Assembly (NCBI GenBank): GCA_020722815.1
Contig: DYKB01000015.1
Location: 1-64,000 of the forward strand
Direction of reading: 5' to 3'
DNA: 64,000 nt
Source of the DNA: Caldithrix sp.
GTDB lineage: Bacteria > Zhuqueibacterota > Zhuqueibacteria > Thermofontimicrobiales > Sulfurfontimicrobiaceae
Position numbers and translations under genes: made by a program. The notes beneath the pieces are model-generated. The model saw nothing but the letters and a program-made list of their open reading frames with translations. It searched no databases and was not told the origin of the DNA. Below are positions 27,715 to 39,269 of this stretch, in pieces. Numbering within the stretch: the first letter of the stretch is position 1; each line of letters starts with the position of its first letter.

Positions 27715-28920
27715 TTACAAATTATCCTGTTCAAAAAATTTCAACACACTCCACACGAAAGCCTTAATGCCAACCGGAATTGCCCTCTCATCCACATCAA
27801 ATTGAGGATGGTGGATGGGAAAATCGGTGCCAGGACGACCTTTGGTACCCAATCGAAAGAAGAAACCAGGTACTTTTTCCAGATAGTAGGCAAAATCTTC
27901 TGCGCCCATATCGGGTACTGAAACCTGAACAATGTTTTGGGCACCCAGAATCTCGCTGGCAGCATTATCCACAAGCTGATAGAGTCGGGGATCATTAATC
28001 ACAGGCGGCGCCCCATTTTTGATATCGATTTCGCAGGTTGCATGATGTCCCTGACAAATCGCATTGACGATTTCTTTTAAGCGTATTGGTAAGTATGCGC
28101 GTAAGTCCGGCTGAAATGAACGGCAAGTGCCCCATAATTCCGCTTCGCCAGGGATGACATTGGCAGTGGTGCCCGCCTGAAATCGGGAAACAGTGAGAAC
28201 GGCTGGTTGAACCGGATCAACATTGCGACTGGTGATGTGATGCAGACTATTAACGATTTCAGCGCCGATTAAGATAGGATCAATCGCGAGATGCGGCGCG
28301 GCAGCATGTCCCCCCTTGCCATAAATTTTGATTTGGAAAATATCGGTGGAAGCCATCTGGGCGCCGGATTTGATGCTAATTTTGCCAACCGGCAGCCGTG
28401 AATCAACATGCAGGGCCAGAATAGCGGTTACATTTTCAATCGCGCCGCGTTGAATCATTTGAATCGCACCTCCTGGCGTTGGCTCTTCGGCGGGTTGAAA
28501 AATAAATCGTACATTAAAAGGAAACAATTCTTTTAATTGATTCAAAATAATTGCCGTTCCCAGGAGAATCGTTGTGTGCACATCGTGACCGCAGGCATGC
28601 ATCTTCCCTGGATTTTTTGAGGCATATTCAACAGATGATTGCTCGGTGACAGGCAACGCATCGATATCGGCCCGGAGTGCCAGCAATGGTTTGTTAGAAG
28701 CTGAACCTAAATCAAACCAGAAACCGGTTTTACCCGGATGCGTCATCATTTTAAAGCCATAGAATTGACATTTTTGAATTAAAAAGGCAGTTGTTTGAAA
28801 CTCCTGATACCCAATTTCAGGATTTTGATGCAGATGCCGACGAGTCTGTACCAATTCGTCAAATAACGTTTGAATTTGCAGATCAATTTTTTCTTTTAAA
28901 GCTTTCAGGTCCATACGCAT
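27715..28920 (-). CDS. M20 family metallopeptidase / N-acyl-L-amino-acid amidohydrolase
   Basis: RRHLHQNPEIGYQE, LALRADIDALPVTE, MHACGHDVHTTILLGTA, PAEEPTPGGAIQMIQRGA, MGAEDFAYYLEKVPGFFFRLG. Confidence 0.95.
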   Translation of the reverse strand: MRMDLKALKEKIDLQIQTLFDELVQTRRHLHQNPEIGYQEFQTTAFLIQKCQFYGFKMMTHPGKTGFWFDLGSASNKPLLALRADIDALPVTEQSSVEYASKNPGKMHACGHDVHTTILLGTAIILNQLKELFPFNVRFIFQPAEEPTPGGAIQMIQRGAIENVTAILALHVDSRLPVGKISIKSGAQMASTDIFQIKIYGKGGHAAAPHLAIDPILIGAEIVNSLHHITSRNVDPVQPAVLTVSRFQAGTTANVIPGEAELWGTCRSFQPDLRAYLPIRLKEIVNAICQGHHATCEIDIKNGAPPVINDPRLYQLVDNAASEILGAQNIVQVSVPDMGAEDFAYYLEKVPGFFFRLGTKGRPGTDFPIHHPQFDVDERAIPVGIKAFVWSVLKFFEQDNL

Positions 28921-28942
28921 CCGTTACGCTATTATCAGCCGC

Positions 28943-29938
28943 TTAGTTACAATTAAACAGACGTCTTGTTTCTTCCAGGACGATGGCATTCGATTCGTGA
29001 AGCGGATATTCCAGTAAGGCACCGGAAGCAAATTCATGCCCACCGCCGCCAAGCCGCATGGCAATAGAATTGACAACGACATGTCCTTTGGAACGAAAAC
29101 TAACCTTTGTTTTGCGATCTTCCAGTTCCGAAAACATCAGACTCACTTCCACCCCGCGAATGGAGCGCGGAAAATCGGCGAATCCTTCAGTATCCCAGAT
29201 ACTGGCTTTGGATTTTTCAAGCATCTTTTGGGTGATATTGAACCAGGCAAGCTGTCCGTCACATTCAAATTTTAAATTTTGTAAAATCATCCCGAGCAGG
29301 TGTATCTTGGATTCAGAATTTTGTTCATAAACTTCCTGGTAAATTCGATTTGAATTAACACCTTCTGCAATGAGCCGGGATGCAATTGTATGCGCACGAG
29401 GAGTGGTATTTGAAAATCGAAACGAACCGGTGTCAGTCAAGATACAGGTATAGATGGCCTCGGCCATACGTCGGTTCAATTTCACGCCATTACTTTCCAA
29501 CAGTTCATAAACGAGTTCACCCGTCGATGAAACTCTTGGATCAATATAATCAATATCAGTAAACGCAACCGTCGATTGATGATGGTCCAGGCAGATTTTC
29601 GGTTTGGTTGTATTTTTCAGATAATTCCCGATTTCGCGCATTCGTCCCCAATCACTGATATCGAGTATAAAAAAAGCATCGGCTTCTTCAAGAAGCGACC
29701 GGTGTTTTGCATTTTCATAGACAATTATTTCTTTAAATGGATCCAGAAATGAATAATTTAATGGGGTAGGAGAACAATTAATGATTTTGGGCCGTTTCCC
29801 TTGTGTTTTTAATAATTCAGCCATGGCAATCTCTGAACCCAACCCGTCACCATCGGGATTAATATGTGTTGTCAAAACAAATGATGTATTTTCAAGAATA
29901 ACTTTTTTTAATGGTGTCCAATCTCTTTCTTTCATCAA
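28943..29938 (-). CDS. DHH/DHHA1 phosphoesterase (NrnA-like oligoribonuclease/PAP phosphatase)
   Basis: LTTHINPDGDGLGSEIAMAELL, ILDISDWGRMREIG, CLDHHQST, GGGGHEFASGA. Confidence 0.94.
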   Translation of the reverse strand: MMKERDWTPLKKVILENTSFVLTTHINPDGDGLGSEIAMAELLKTQGKRPKIINCSPTPLNYSFLDPFKEIIVYENAKHRSLLEEADAFFILDISDWGRMREIGNYLKNTTKPKICLDHHQSTVAFTDIDYIDPRVSSTGELVYELLESNGVKLNRRMAEAIYTCILTDTGSFRFSNTTPRAHTIASRLIAEGVNSNRIYQEVYEQNSESKIHLLGMILQNLKFECDGQLAWFNITQKMLEKSKASIWDTEGFADFPRSIRGVEVSLMFSELEDRKTKVSFRSKGHVVVNSIAMRLGGGGHEFASGALLEYPLHESNAIVLEETRRLFNCN

Positions 29939-29948
29939 TCACTGCCCC

Positions 29949-32159
29949 TTACTCAATGTTTATCTTGAATTTGCCAAATCCGACATTTAAAAAGCGATCG
30001 TAGGTACGAATGACAAGTGAATGTGTCCCTTTCGCGAGGGGTGGCAGATTAAATTGAAATTCTTCGCTTTTGGTATCACCAATACCATCAACCGGAAAAA
30101 GTACTTGCCAGTCATCAGTATCCAATGCGAATTCCGTATAATGTATTGAGCTGAATAGATCCTGAACAATGAAACTTACCACTTTTGGGGCAGATTTATC
30201 CGTTTTCAGGGCAAAATTTTGAACCTGAGGACCGGTATTGTCCACTAAAAATATTTCAGTCGTTTTTTCAGACACTTTCACGAGTGAAGGAGGATTTGAA
30301 GGTGAATCAGAGGCAACCAGGCGAATTTGATATGCGCCATCCGGCCATTTTTCGCTATCCCATCGAAAGGAAGTTTTGGTTAAATTTTTCTCCAGTTCAC
30401 GCCAATGCGTTTCATTTTCTCCCCGGTAATAAAGTGTATATTTCATATCATCCCGATTTTCATCAAAACAAGCCCATCGAACCAGTCGGGTTGACAAATC
30501 CCGTTTACGCCATTCCTCAATGGAAGCACTGGAATATGTCAGATCGGATGGACTGGCAGAACTGTCCTGAGAATATTCTTCATTAGCAGCCGTCTCTTGA
30601 TCCAGCCAATTTTCAGGATTATTGACAGAAATTTTACGAATTTGCGGGGCAACATTTTTCTGGAGATAGGTGATGGTTACATTTTGAATTTCAGGAGTAT
30701 TATCAGTTTTGGAAGTGGTAAAAATTGCTTTCCATTTCAAATAGCGGGAAGACGGACTGATAATTTTATCGCCACTGGCATTTAATAACGCCGGTGACCA
30801 GGGGCTCCAGGTGTCGTTAACATCTTCAGTATTACCGGTTCTGGTAAAAAATTTTACCTGGGTACCAGTCGGAAATTTTGCTTCCCTGCGAATAACACCC
30901 CATTCTGATACAATATCGGCATCCAGTACCGGTGATTCATAGCTTCCTTCTTTTTCATAAGTCTGGCGCATCTCATAGAGCTTTCCCATATTGGAGGTGC
31001 ACATAAAGATTCGATTATCCGAACTTCGATATAAAGCGGTGATTTGTGCGTCATCTATCTCTTTCAAAAGCGTTTCCTGTTCCTCTTCATTCAGACGGTA
31101 GAGCTTGCCATTATCGCCACCGGTTCCGACCAAAACAGTTCCATTCTGACTAGTTTCGACAGCGTAAACAACCTCACCTGAGTGCCAGATATTTTTTTGA
31201 AGTCCATCTAAAGTAATTTTGAACAAACCACTTCGTTCGCGTCCCATTAATTGAGGCAGGCCTTCCGGTTCAACAACGATTTTTATTTCATCCAGTTGTG
31301 TTTCTGATTCCTGACTTTCACCTTCTTTCTTTTTAGTTTCCTGTTGCGGGGTTGTTTTGGCGATTTCAGGACGCGGCAAACGTTTTTGCCCATACGCGCC
31401 CGCATAAATATCGCCATCCGGCGTTACCGCTATAGAATGAATTTCGCGATAGCCACTGTCAAATAAAATGGAAGCTTTTCCATCTGGCGATATGGAATAG
31501 ATATAGCCATGATCAACGCTGCCGGCCAGTAATGAACCATTGGGATGAAAACGTAATTCTTCAATATGCGATTCGGAACTTGTAAAAAACGGCACGCCCT
31601 TATTGGCAGCAGTAATTCGATAGATACGACAACTGTCGCCCGTCGCCGCATATAGATTTCCCCGACTATCAAATTCCAAATCCCAGATATATTTATCAGG
31701 TGGATCAAAATAAATAATCGTTTTTCCCTGCGGTGACATCTGATAAATTTTTCCATCGGGTGAACTAGCGATGTATAAATTATCCTTTTTATCAACTGCC
31801 AACGCATAAACTTCCAGTTCTTCAGCATCAAAAATGACAGTTCCTTCCTTTTTATTATCTATCCTGAATACCTTACCCTCATTTCCGGTGCCAATATAAG
31901 TATTGCCTTTTGAATCCTGTGCCCAGCCCCAAACAAACGGTTCTTCAGTGGAAAATGACATTTCAACGTGTTGTGAAAGCGTCAAATACCCTGGATTCAC
32001 GATTGCGACATTTTTTATCTCACCTTTATTAAAATCATCCACCGTTTTATAAATTTTTATTTTCGGCATTGAAGCAGAAAGATAATTTAACGAACATACA
32101 ATAAACAGGAATAAGAAAAACAGCATATATGACCTTATTCCCTGGCGCAAACATCTCAT
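29949..32159 (-). CDS. Secreted beta-propeller protein
   Basis: Signal peptide; repeated WGWAQDSKGNTYIGTGNEGKVFRID / LAVDKKDNLYIASSPDGKIYQM / LEFDSRGNLYAATGDSCRIYRI blades. Confidence 0.75.
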   Translation of the reverse strand: MRCLRQGIRSYMLFFLFLFIVCSLNYLSASMPKIKIYKTVDDFNKGEIKNVAIVNPGYLTLSQHVEMSFSTEEPFVWGWAQDSKGNTYIGTGNEGKVFRIDNKKEGTVIFDAEELEVYALAVDKKDNLYIASSPDGKIYQMSPQGKTIIYFDPPDKYIWDLEFDSRGNLYAATGDSCRIYRITAANKGVPFFTSSESHIEELRFHPNGSLLAGSVDHGYIYSISPDGKASILFDSGYREIHSIAVTPDGDIYAGAYGQKRLPRPEIAKTTPQQETKKKEGESQESETQLDEIKIVVEPEGLPQLMGRERSGLFKITLDGLQKNIWHSGEVVYAVETSQNGTVLVGTGGDNGKLYRLNEEEQETLLKEIDDAQITALYRSSDNRIFMCTSNMGKLYEMRQTYEKEGSYESPVLDADIVSEWGVIRREAKFPTGTQVKFFTRTGNTEDVNDTWSPWSPALLNASGDKIISPSSRYLKWKAIFTTSKTDNTPEIQNVTITYLQKNVAPQIRKISVNNPENWLDQETAANEEYSQDSSASPSDLTYSSASIEEWRKRDLSTRLVRWACFDENRDDMKYTLYYRGENETHWRELEKNLTKTSFRWDSEKWPDGAYQIRLVASDSPSNPPSLVKVSEKTTEIFLVDNTGPQVQNFALKTDKSAPKVVSFIVQDLFSSIHYTEFALDTDDWQVLFPVDGIGDTKSEEFQFNLPPLAKGTHSLVIRTYDRFLNVGFGKFKINIE

Positions 32160-32239
32160 AAAGCCTCCTCGAGAGCCCAATATTGCATCTAAATTTAATG
32201 AAAACCGAATTTCTTCTCAATAATGATGAATAATAAATT

Positions 32240-32350
32240 TGTAATGACTCAGATGGCTGGTTCAGGGTTTACCGATAGAAAAGCTTCGTTTTTAATATTT
32301 TCAACCGGAACCGGTAACTATTGAACCGTGAACCCAAGTAGTTACATGAT
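32240..32350. repeat. Intergenic inverted-repeat family G, copy 2
   Basis: tgactcagatggctggttcagggtt...aaccggaaccgg...ttgaaccgtgaaccc. Confidence 0.45.
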
Positions 32351-32450
32351 TTTTCTATTTAAAACCTATCGAAACGTAATACATAAGATATAAATCATCA
32401 CCCCTGACCAAATTAACAACCGTTCTGAATTACGTATTGCGTATTAAAAT

Positions 32451-34313
32451 TTATTTTTGAAGAACCTGAATACGAATCCAGTGACCACCCTGGAGCATCC
32501 AGTCAACTGGTTGTACCTGTTCCACCAGGGGGACATCCCGTATATAATTTCGACGGGAAGAGGTTTTTTTAGAATTCATCACCGAAAGTACCGAGGGAGG
32601 CAATTGTGAAAACTCCTGATTCCCAATTGTCGTCCCCTCAGTCGGTTTACGAAGCTGGATGTATAACTGATTATTTTTTCGGCGTTGATTTAGTAATTTT
32701 ATCAAATGGGGAAAATTATAAGGTTGAAATTTGCCGGGTGATAATGCCACTTCCAGCCTTGAGATGAAATCACCACTTCCAACTAACACGGAATAGAATC
32801 CAGGATCAAGATGGTCCGGTAATTTTATCTGATGGGTCTGTTTTTGAACCGGACGAAGATAAGGGCGGATAAAGATATTTAAGGTAATGGACTCACCTGG
32901 TTTTAAACTGGACTTATCATACCAGACCTGTTCAATTTCCGCCGCTTTTGAGCCGATTTGAGATTGAAAATTCAAATCAATGTGTTCAATTTTAGGCGTA
33001 TTAAATTTATTCATCAAAAGATACAAACTTGTGATGGCAACATCCCGTGCTGAGAGAGCGACATCTTCTCCAACGTCTTTTCCGGCATAAAAATTATCGA
33101 AAATAATATCATCATAATTTGAAAGCGCAATTTTTCCCGAAAGATGCGTATCGAATTGACCATCTCCCTTTCGGGCACTGGAAATCGCATTATAGAGTGT
33201 CATCAAGATAATTGTCGGTGTTAGCGAATTTAGACTTTTATCAGCCGCCATCCGAAAGTTATATTCAAATTGTTCCTGAAAAGGGGATTGATAGCGTAAT
33301 TTTATCGGGATTAAATTCGGTTTTTCCCCAATAATTCCCATTATTCCCGAATTCCGATCCTGATGAATCGTACCAGCGATGGGACCGTCTTCCGTCATTT
33401 TATAAGACGAATATGAACTGGCAATCGTGGTGAGAACTTTCGCGGGTGCCATCGGGATACTAACGGCGCCACTACCGAAAAAGGGGTGGCCAAACGCCAG
33501 GACTTTGTTTCCATCGATGTAGGTGATCGTGCCGACACCGCTGATTCCCATATCACCTGCTACCAAAACCCCGGAAAGCGCTCCACCCGGCACCAGTGGA
33601 ATGGTTGAAATCGGAGCCTCAGCAGCACGATTCGAGGACGTTCCCCCCTGAACCAGCTTAAATCCCATTTGATTGAACATGTCTGAAAAACGGTTCAGAA
33701 CGCGGTTATCGAAACCTGAAAATTGAAAAGCGAGTGGTAGCTGGTTGAATCCAGCCGGCAGAGAAGTTCGAAAAAAATGTTGTTTAAAAACATCGACTAA
33801 TAGCGCATCAATCTTATCAGATTCACTCAATATCATGTATGCCATACTCACCGAGGAATCCAGAACGGTTCCCATCAGCATGCGCTCCTGCGCCCGAACC
33901 TCTTCACGTTGCAGAATGTCCAGCATCTGTTCAATCGGCGTAATTCCAGCGATTGGATCCTTGGTGAACATTCCAAAACCATAAGCCAACGCACCAATGA
34001 GTTTCCCATCGATAAAAACCGGACTGCCACTCATACCGGAAACAACACCCGTTTTTAAAACATTCGGGCTGGTCAATCTGGCCAGAATAATATCGTTTTG
34101 GGGGATATAATTCCGATAAAACTCGATGATTTCCAATTCAAATTCTTCGATATCAGTTCCTGATAAAATGGTACGACCAACGGCATGCATTCCGGGGCGA
34201 ATGTCTTTTAGTGGCATAATCGGTACATTAGAATCAGCAGCAGTGGTTGACAGGACTAAGAAATGAAAAAATAGAAAGATATATAATAAAAAATTTTTCA
34301 TAAAATTACTCAT
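32451..34313 (-). CDS. SpoIVB-like (S55 family) peptidase-domain protein, exported
   Basis: Signal peptide; DIRPGMHAVGRTILSGTDIEEFELEIIEF...TGVVSGMSGSPVFIDGKLIGALAYGFGMFTKDPIAGITPIEQML. Confidence 0.88.
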   Translation of the reverse strand: MSNFMKNFLLYIFLFFHFLVLSTTAADSNVPIMPLKDIRPGMHAVGRTILSGTDIEEFELEIIEFYRNYIPQNDIILARLTSPNVLKTGVVSGMSGSPVFIDGKLIGALAYGFGMFTKDPIAGITPIEQMLDILQREEVRAQERMLMGTVLDSSVSMAYMILSESDKIDALLVDVFKQHFFRTSLPAGFNQLPLAFQFSGFDNRVLNRFSDMFNQMGFKLVQGGTSSNRAAEAPISTIPLVPGGALSGVLVAGDMGISGVGTITYIDGNKVLAFGHPFFGSGAVSIPMAPAKVLTTIASSYSSYKMTEDGPIAGTIHQDRNSGIMGIIGEKPNLIPIKLRYQSPFQEQFEYNFRMAADKSLNSLTPTIILMTLYNAISSARKGDGQFDTHLSGKIALSNYDDIIFDNFYAGKDVGEDVALSARDVAITSLYLLMNKFNTPKIEHIDLNFQSQIGSKAAEIEQVWYDKSSLKPGESITLNIFIRPYLRPVQKQTHQIKLPDHLDPGFYSVLVGSGDFISRLEVALSPGKFQPYNFPHLIKLLNQRRKNNQLYIQLRKPTEGTTIGNQEFSQLPPSVLSVMNSKKTSSRRNYIRDVPLVEQVQPVDWMLQGGHWIRIQVLQK

Positions 34314-34714
34314 TTCAAAATACTAATGTCTAAATAACGCCTCTTCCAAAAAACCTTATGAAATTACTCAAGTTAAATGGTACCTGAAAATTGCAATTAA
34401 TGATTTCAGTTCATATTCTTTCATTGAAAAAATAGCTTACGAGAACAAACATGAATTGATGTAAAATGATTATTGAACCATCAATCGGAAACAACTGCCG
34501 GTGCGTGTTGTAAGGTTTTCCAATAATGATTTTGACAACTTATTGTAAATCAGACAGTTACAAAAAAAGTTCGATACCGGCCCTGTTTTAATCCCTCATA
34601 AAACGAAAAGCTGGCTGCTGGGAAAATCCTGTTTCTCCTACTCAGGAAAGGCAGTAAAAACGTATGGTAGCCAATCGAAGATATATTAAAAAATTGTAAC
34701 CAGATTAAATAAAA

Positions 34715-34750
34715 TACAATGCGGTAAGTTTATTGAACTTACCGCTAAAA
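34715..34750 (-). terminator. Hairpin downstream of the ferredoxin gene
   Basis: GCGGTAAGTttattgaACTTACCGC. Confidence 0.6.
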
Positions 34751-34790
34751 TTAATTGATTAAAACCAAATTATATTTTATTTTTATTAAA

Positions 34791-35036
<246 letters not shown>

Positions 35037-35342
35037 TTAATTAGTTTAAAGGTACGCAAATTAAGATTAACTTCAAATAAAATTAACATGTTATCAAACA
35101 TCAAAAACAGCTTTAAAAATGATAATATAGCAATAAAAAGCCGATAAATCAAGGGATTTTTCATCTAATTTAAAAAATTTTTAAATTCAGAACAGGAGTA
35201 CTTGCCTGAAATTTAATGATGCAAATGTCTGAATTTAATTATCGATTAGCACCCAATTATAGAATATTTTTGAACGAATCCTGCCAAAGATAGTTCCCGA
35301 TATTCAAACCGGGAATAAATAACGCGAGACAAATTTATCAGT

Positions 35343-36792
35343 TTATCTTAAGAAAATCATCTTCCTCATCTCAAAATCCTGATTCGCCTTCAGCGCATAA
35401 AAGTAGATTCCCGAAGGCAGTGTTTCTCCGATGTCATCAGTATCATTCCAGGAAATTTTAAAATGTCCAGCCATAAATGAAGTCTGTCTAAATAACTTTC
35501 GCACGGGCTCACCCAGCGCATTATAAATTGTCACATCAACAAGGGCTGCTTCCGGTAAATCAAATTCGATAATGGTCATCGCATTCAATGGATTGGGAAA
35601 ATTTTGTGCCAGATTAAATTTTTCAGGCACTTTTGTCATTTTATCCACTTCATTTTCGAGATGAACCGCCGGGCCGATATAAAGTTGAAATTGTAATGAT
35701 GAATGTTGTAAATCCGTTCGATATTCAATCGGTTTTTGATTTAATAAATCATTTAAACCGGATTGTTGTTTATTGGTTAAAATAATTTTCCAGTTATCTG
35801 GAAGATTGATAACTTTTTCCAATTTTATCTGAAAATTCTGAACATTTCGGGGCGCCTGCACACAAAATTCCCAAATATGGCCTTTTTCTTGAATCGTCCG
35901 GAAATCACTCGTAAAGCGTCCATCAGGAAGATTCCATTCAGGATGAGCGAAATAAAGATTTAGCGACTCCCCAACCGGTGGCACTTCAGCCAGATCATGA
36001 GGATCAAAATCATCTGCAGCAGAATTCAGACAGCCCAAAAAATTTTGCGAATCCCGATAATTTTGCGCTTCAACTGTTACCTAAAATTCTAAAATGGAAA
36101 TTTGTAAGGGTATGAATCAATGAGAGACAGAGGGGGTCAAGACTTCAGAGAAAACGATTCATTTTAGAATTTCAGGTATAAATTGTAAACTCAGCTTCAC
36201 AAACCCAATTCCCATCGGTCCCATACTTTGTTGCAGTAATAAAATCGGTGCCGGTGTAGTGTGTAAATTTTTCGGCGATTGGATAGTTATACAAATCGCG
36301 ATGATTCAGGCCGGACACTCGCCATTGTTGTGCCAGATCATATTTTAAGAAATAATATTCATGTTTATTATTGCCATCCGTATAAAATTCCAGGGCATCA
36401 TCATGATAGGGAATGAAGTGACGCGCGTTATATTGATTATCAAACTTTCCCTTTTTATCATCTTTCACCTGAACGGCCACATAGAGTTTATTCGTGGAGG
36501 AACTCCAGATAGCTCGCCAGGTGACCAGGTTATCCTTAAAATCTTTCCATGCCATTGCCCATTGATCGGGTTTACCACCTGACAGCAATGATTCTGCCGG
36601 TGCTAACTCCCAGATTGGTTCGTTCAGAACACTATCAAGCTTTGGTGGCTGAATATCGGCTGGAAGTTGAATAACCTGATAAACGGCCATATTCGCCAGG
36701 TCGGGCGAGTCATCTTGTGAATAAAGTTTTGCAATATTCAAACAAAGCGCCAGACAAAAAAGGAAAAAAATGTAAGGCTTAAAATCTGTCAT
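35343..36792 (-). pseudogene. Secreted CBM9/DOMON-like protein with type-A-sorting-like C-terminus, interrupted by a family F element
   Basis: 5' part 36172-36792 (CBM9-like) stops inside the element; 3' part 35343-36079 continues in the frame VTVEAQNYRDSQNFLGCLNSAADDFDP...FNLAQNFPNPLNAMTIIEFDLPEAA...SGIYFYALKANQDFEMRKMIFL. Confidence 0.8.
36080..36176. mobile_element. MITE-like element family F, copy 1 (97 bp), inside a CDS
   Basis: CCTAAAATTCTAAAATGGAAA...GATTCATTTTAGAATTTCAGG; same termini and left arm (atttgtaagggtatgaatcaatga) as 63104-63267. Confidence 0.85.
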
Positions 36793-37030
36793 CAAAGTCC
36801 CCCGGAGCAAGATGAAAATTCAAATTAATTTGGATAAATATTCATTATATCAAATGCTGCAAATTTTATACTAATGAAAAATTTTGGCAGGATTCGTCAG
36901 AAAAAATATTACAAGATGGAATTATGGAGGATTGATTTTATTAGCTTAAAAAATGATGAGCGGGAGTAGAACTTGTAACATATCAGGGAGGGCACACCGA
37001 AAAATACTTTAAAATCCAGATCAAGTGCAA

Positions 37031-38089
37031 TTACTCACTCAAATAATGTTTTTCAGAAAGTTCTCTTAAACGGACAGCGCTTACTTCCGGGGAAATGTCG
37101 CGTTGCGGCGTACCCAGCATTTCAAATCCCACCATAAATTTACGAATCGTGGCAGAACGGAGCAGTGGTGGATAAAAATGCGCATGAAAATGCCAGGCAG
37201 GATACGATTCGCCATCCAATGGTGCCTGATGAAAACCCATTGAATAGGGAAAAGATGTATAGAACAGGTTATCGTAACGGGTGGTCAAACGTTTTAAAAT
37301 ATCAGCCAAAAAAAATCGTTCCCGGGAGGTCATTTCCGGAAAAGTAGCGAAGTGTCGTTTACTAACCAAAAGAGTTTCGAAAGGCCACGTCGCCCAGAAA
37401 GGCACCAGGGCGATAAACCCCTCGTTCTCACAAATAATTCGCTCCCCTTGCTGTATTTCCAGGTTCAAATAGTCACATAAAAGACAGCTTCCCTTTTTTT
37501 GAAAATATTGTTCCTGTTGAACTTTCTCATGTTCAACTTCATTGGGAAGAAGTTCGCTTGCCCAGATTTGGCCATGCGGATGCGGATTACTGCACCCCAT
37601 CATGGCACCCTTATTTTCAAAAATCGTGGCATAATTAATTTCTGGCCGCGCGGCAAGGGCCAATGTCTCCGCTGTCCAGGTGTCCACGACTTTCGTTATC
37701 GCTTCCACTGTCATCTCGGGCAGGGTCAGGCTGTGATTCGGTGAAAAACAGACGACCCGGCAGATTCCACGTTCACTTTGGGCAATCAACAAATCATTTT
37801 GATTCAGCTTATCAACCGGAATATCCAGCAGCAGGGCCGTGAAGTCATTGGTGAAAATGTAGGTATGCTGATAATCCGGATTCACCTCACCACTGGCCCG
37901 CTTATTCCCCGGACATAAATAGCAATCCGGATCATACTCAATTCGTTGGCCGGTGGCAGCCTTCTCAACTTGTCCCTGCCAGGGGCGTTGCGTCCGATGT
38001 GGGGCAACAAGTACCCATTGACCGTTCAGGATATTTAATCGGCGATGAGAATGCTTTTGAAGCGCTAATTTGTTATTCAACATATTCAT
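37031..38089 (-). CDS. galT: UDP-glucose--hexose-1-phosphate uridylyltransferase
   Basis: NILNGQWVLVAPHRTQRPWQGQ, CYLCPGNKRASGEVNP, NKGAMMGCSNPHPHGQIWA, PFWATWPFETLL. Confidence 0.95.
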   Translation of the reverse strand: MNMLNNKLALQKHSHRRLNILNGQWVLVAPHRTQRPWQGQVEKAATGQRIEYDPDCYLCPGNKRASGEVNPDYQHTYIFTNDFTALLLDIPVDKLNQNDLLIAQSERGICRVVCFSPNHSLTLPEMTVEAITKVVDTWTAETLALAARPEINYATIFENKGAMMGCSNPHPHGQIWASELLPNEVEHEKVQQEQYFQKKGSCLLCDYLNLEIQQGERIICENEGFIALVPFWATWPFETLLVSKRHFATFPEMTSRERFFLADILKRLTTRYDNLFYTSFPYSMGFHQAPLDGESYPAWHFHAHFYPPLLRSATIRKFMVGFEMLGTPQRDISPEVSAVRLRELSEKHYLSE

Positions 38090-38099
38090 AGTCCCTGAA

Positions 38100-38215
38100 T
38101 TAAATTTATGGAACGACTCAGGTTGGCTGGTTGACGGTTCACGGCTAAAAACCCTCATTTTCCATATTTCTAAACCCTGAACCGGGAATTATAAAACCTT
38201 GAACCTGAATCGTTG
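38100..38215. repeat. Intergenic inverted-repeat family G, copy 3
   Basis: gaacgactcaggttggctggttgacggttcac...ccctgaaccggg...ccttgaacctgaatcgttg. Confidence 0.5.
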
Positions 38216-38434
38216 TAAATGTATTTTAAATGGTCATGCTATTAGGGGTTTAATATTTAAAAAAAATTGAGGAGAAATGCAAATAAAAAATTGGGATTTT
38301 TTCTAAAATTTTGATTCTTGACTGGAACTTTCAATTTAGACCATCGTATATATACTGACTATAATTCATAATTTAAAATATCGTATAAATAATACCCAAT
38401 AGTTACTATTAGTTAATTCAATAACGAGGTTGTG

Positions 38435-39070
38435 ATGGGAATACCAGAACGAAGAGCCCGGGAGAAAGAACAGCGCCGAAATTTCATCATTGATGCTGCA
38501 GAACAGGTATTTTTTACCAAAGGTATCTCAGCGGCAACGATGGATGATGTGGCAGAAAAAGCGGAATTAAGTAAAGGAACGCTTTATCTTTACTTTTCCA
38601 GCAAGGAACAATTATACCTGGCCATCCATTTACGGGGACTCAAAATTTTAGGAGAGATGTTTGAGGAAGCTTTTCAAAAGGCTAAAACGGGTATTGAAAA
38701 AATTTCTGCCATTGGTGCCGCATATTATCAATTTTCGGTTCACTATCCAAATTATTTTAATGCCCTCATTTATTATGAATCACACGAGATTAATCCAGGC
38801 GAAGCCGATTCGGTGGTAGCCGACTGTCATGTGGAAGGACAAAAAACGCTTGGTTTTGTTATCCAGGCAATTCAGGTGGGTATTCAGGATGGCACAATTC
38901 GATCGGATATTGATCCAGTTAAGACCGCTATCATTCTCTGGGGGCAAAATTCGGGTCTCATTCAATTGCTCTCGCTGCATGGAAAACAAATTCTGGCGGA
39001 TCTGAAAATTTCGGAGGAAGATACATTTGAATATTCCTTCAAGCTTTACAAAATGCTTTTAGGGAAATAG
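38435..39070 (+). CDS. TetR/AcrR family transcriptional regulator
   Basis: RNFIIDAAEQVFFTKGISAATMDDVAEKAELSKGTLYLYFSSKEQLYLAI. Confidence 0.95.
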   Translation: MGIPERRAREKEQRRNFIIDAAEQVFFTKGISAATMDDVAEKAELSKGTLYLYFSSKEQLYLAIHLRGLKILGEMFEEAFQKAKTGIEKISAIGAAYYQFSVHYPNYFNALIYYESHEINPGEADSVVADCHVEGQKTLGFVIQAIQVGIQDGTIRSDIDPVKTAIILWGQNSGLIQLLSLHGKQILADLKISEEDTFEYSFKLYKMLLGK

Positions 39071-39269
39071 ATAGTGTCGCGTAACAGGTTCATGGTTCAA
39101 AACGACAATATCAACTTGTGTAAAACTCTTACGCATTATGCATTACGCATTACGCATCATATATTACGCCGTTAATAATGACTTTTTTTGAATTAAGTTT
39201 AAATTTTTATCTTGCGTTACGAATTGGATCGTGCTGAGCAATCACTCACAAATTATATGAGGATAATTT

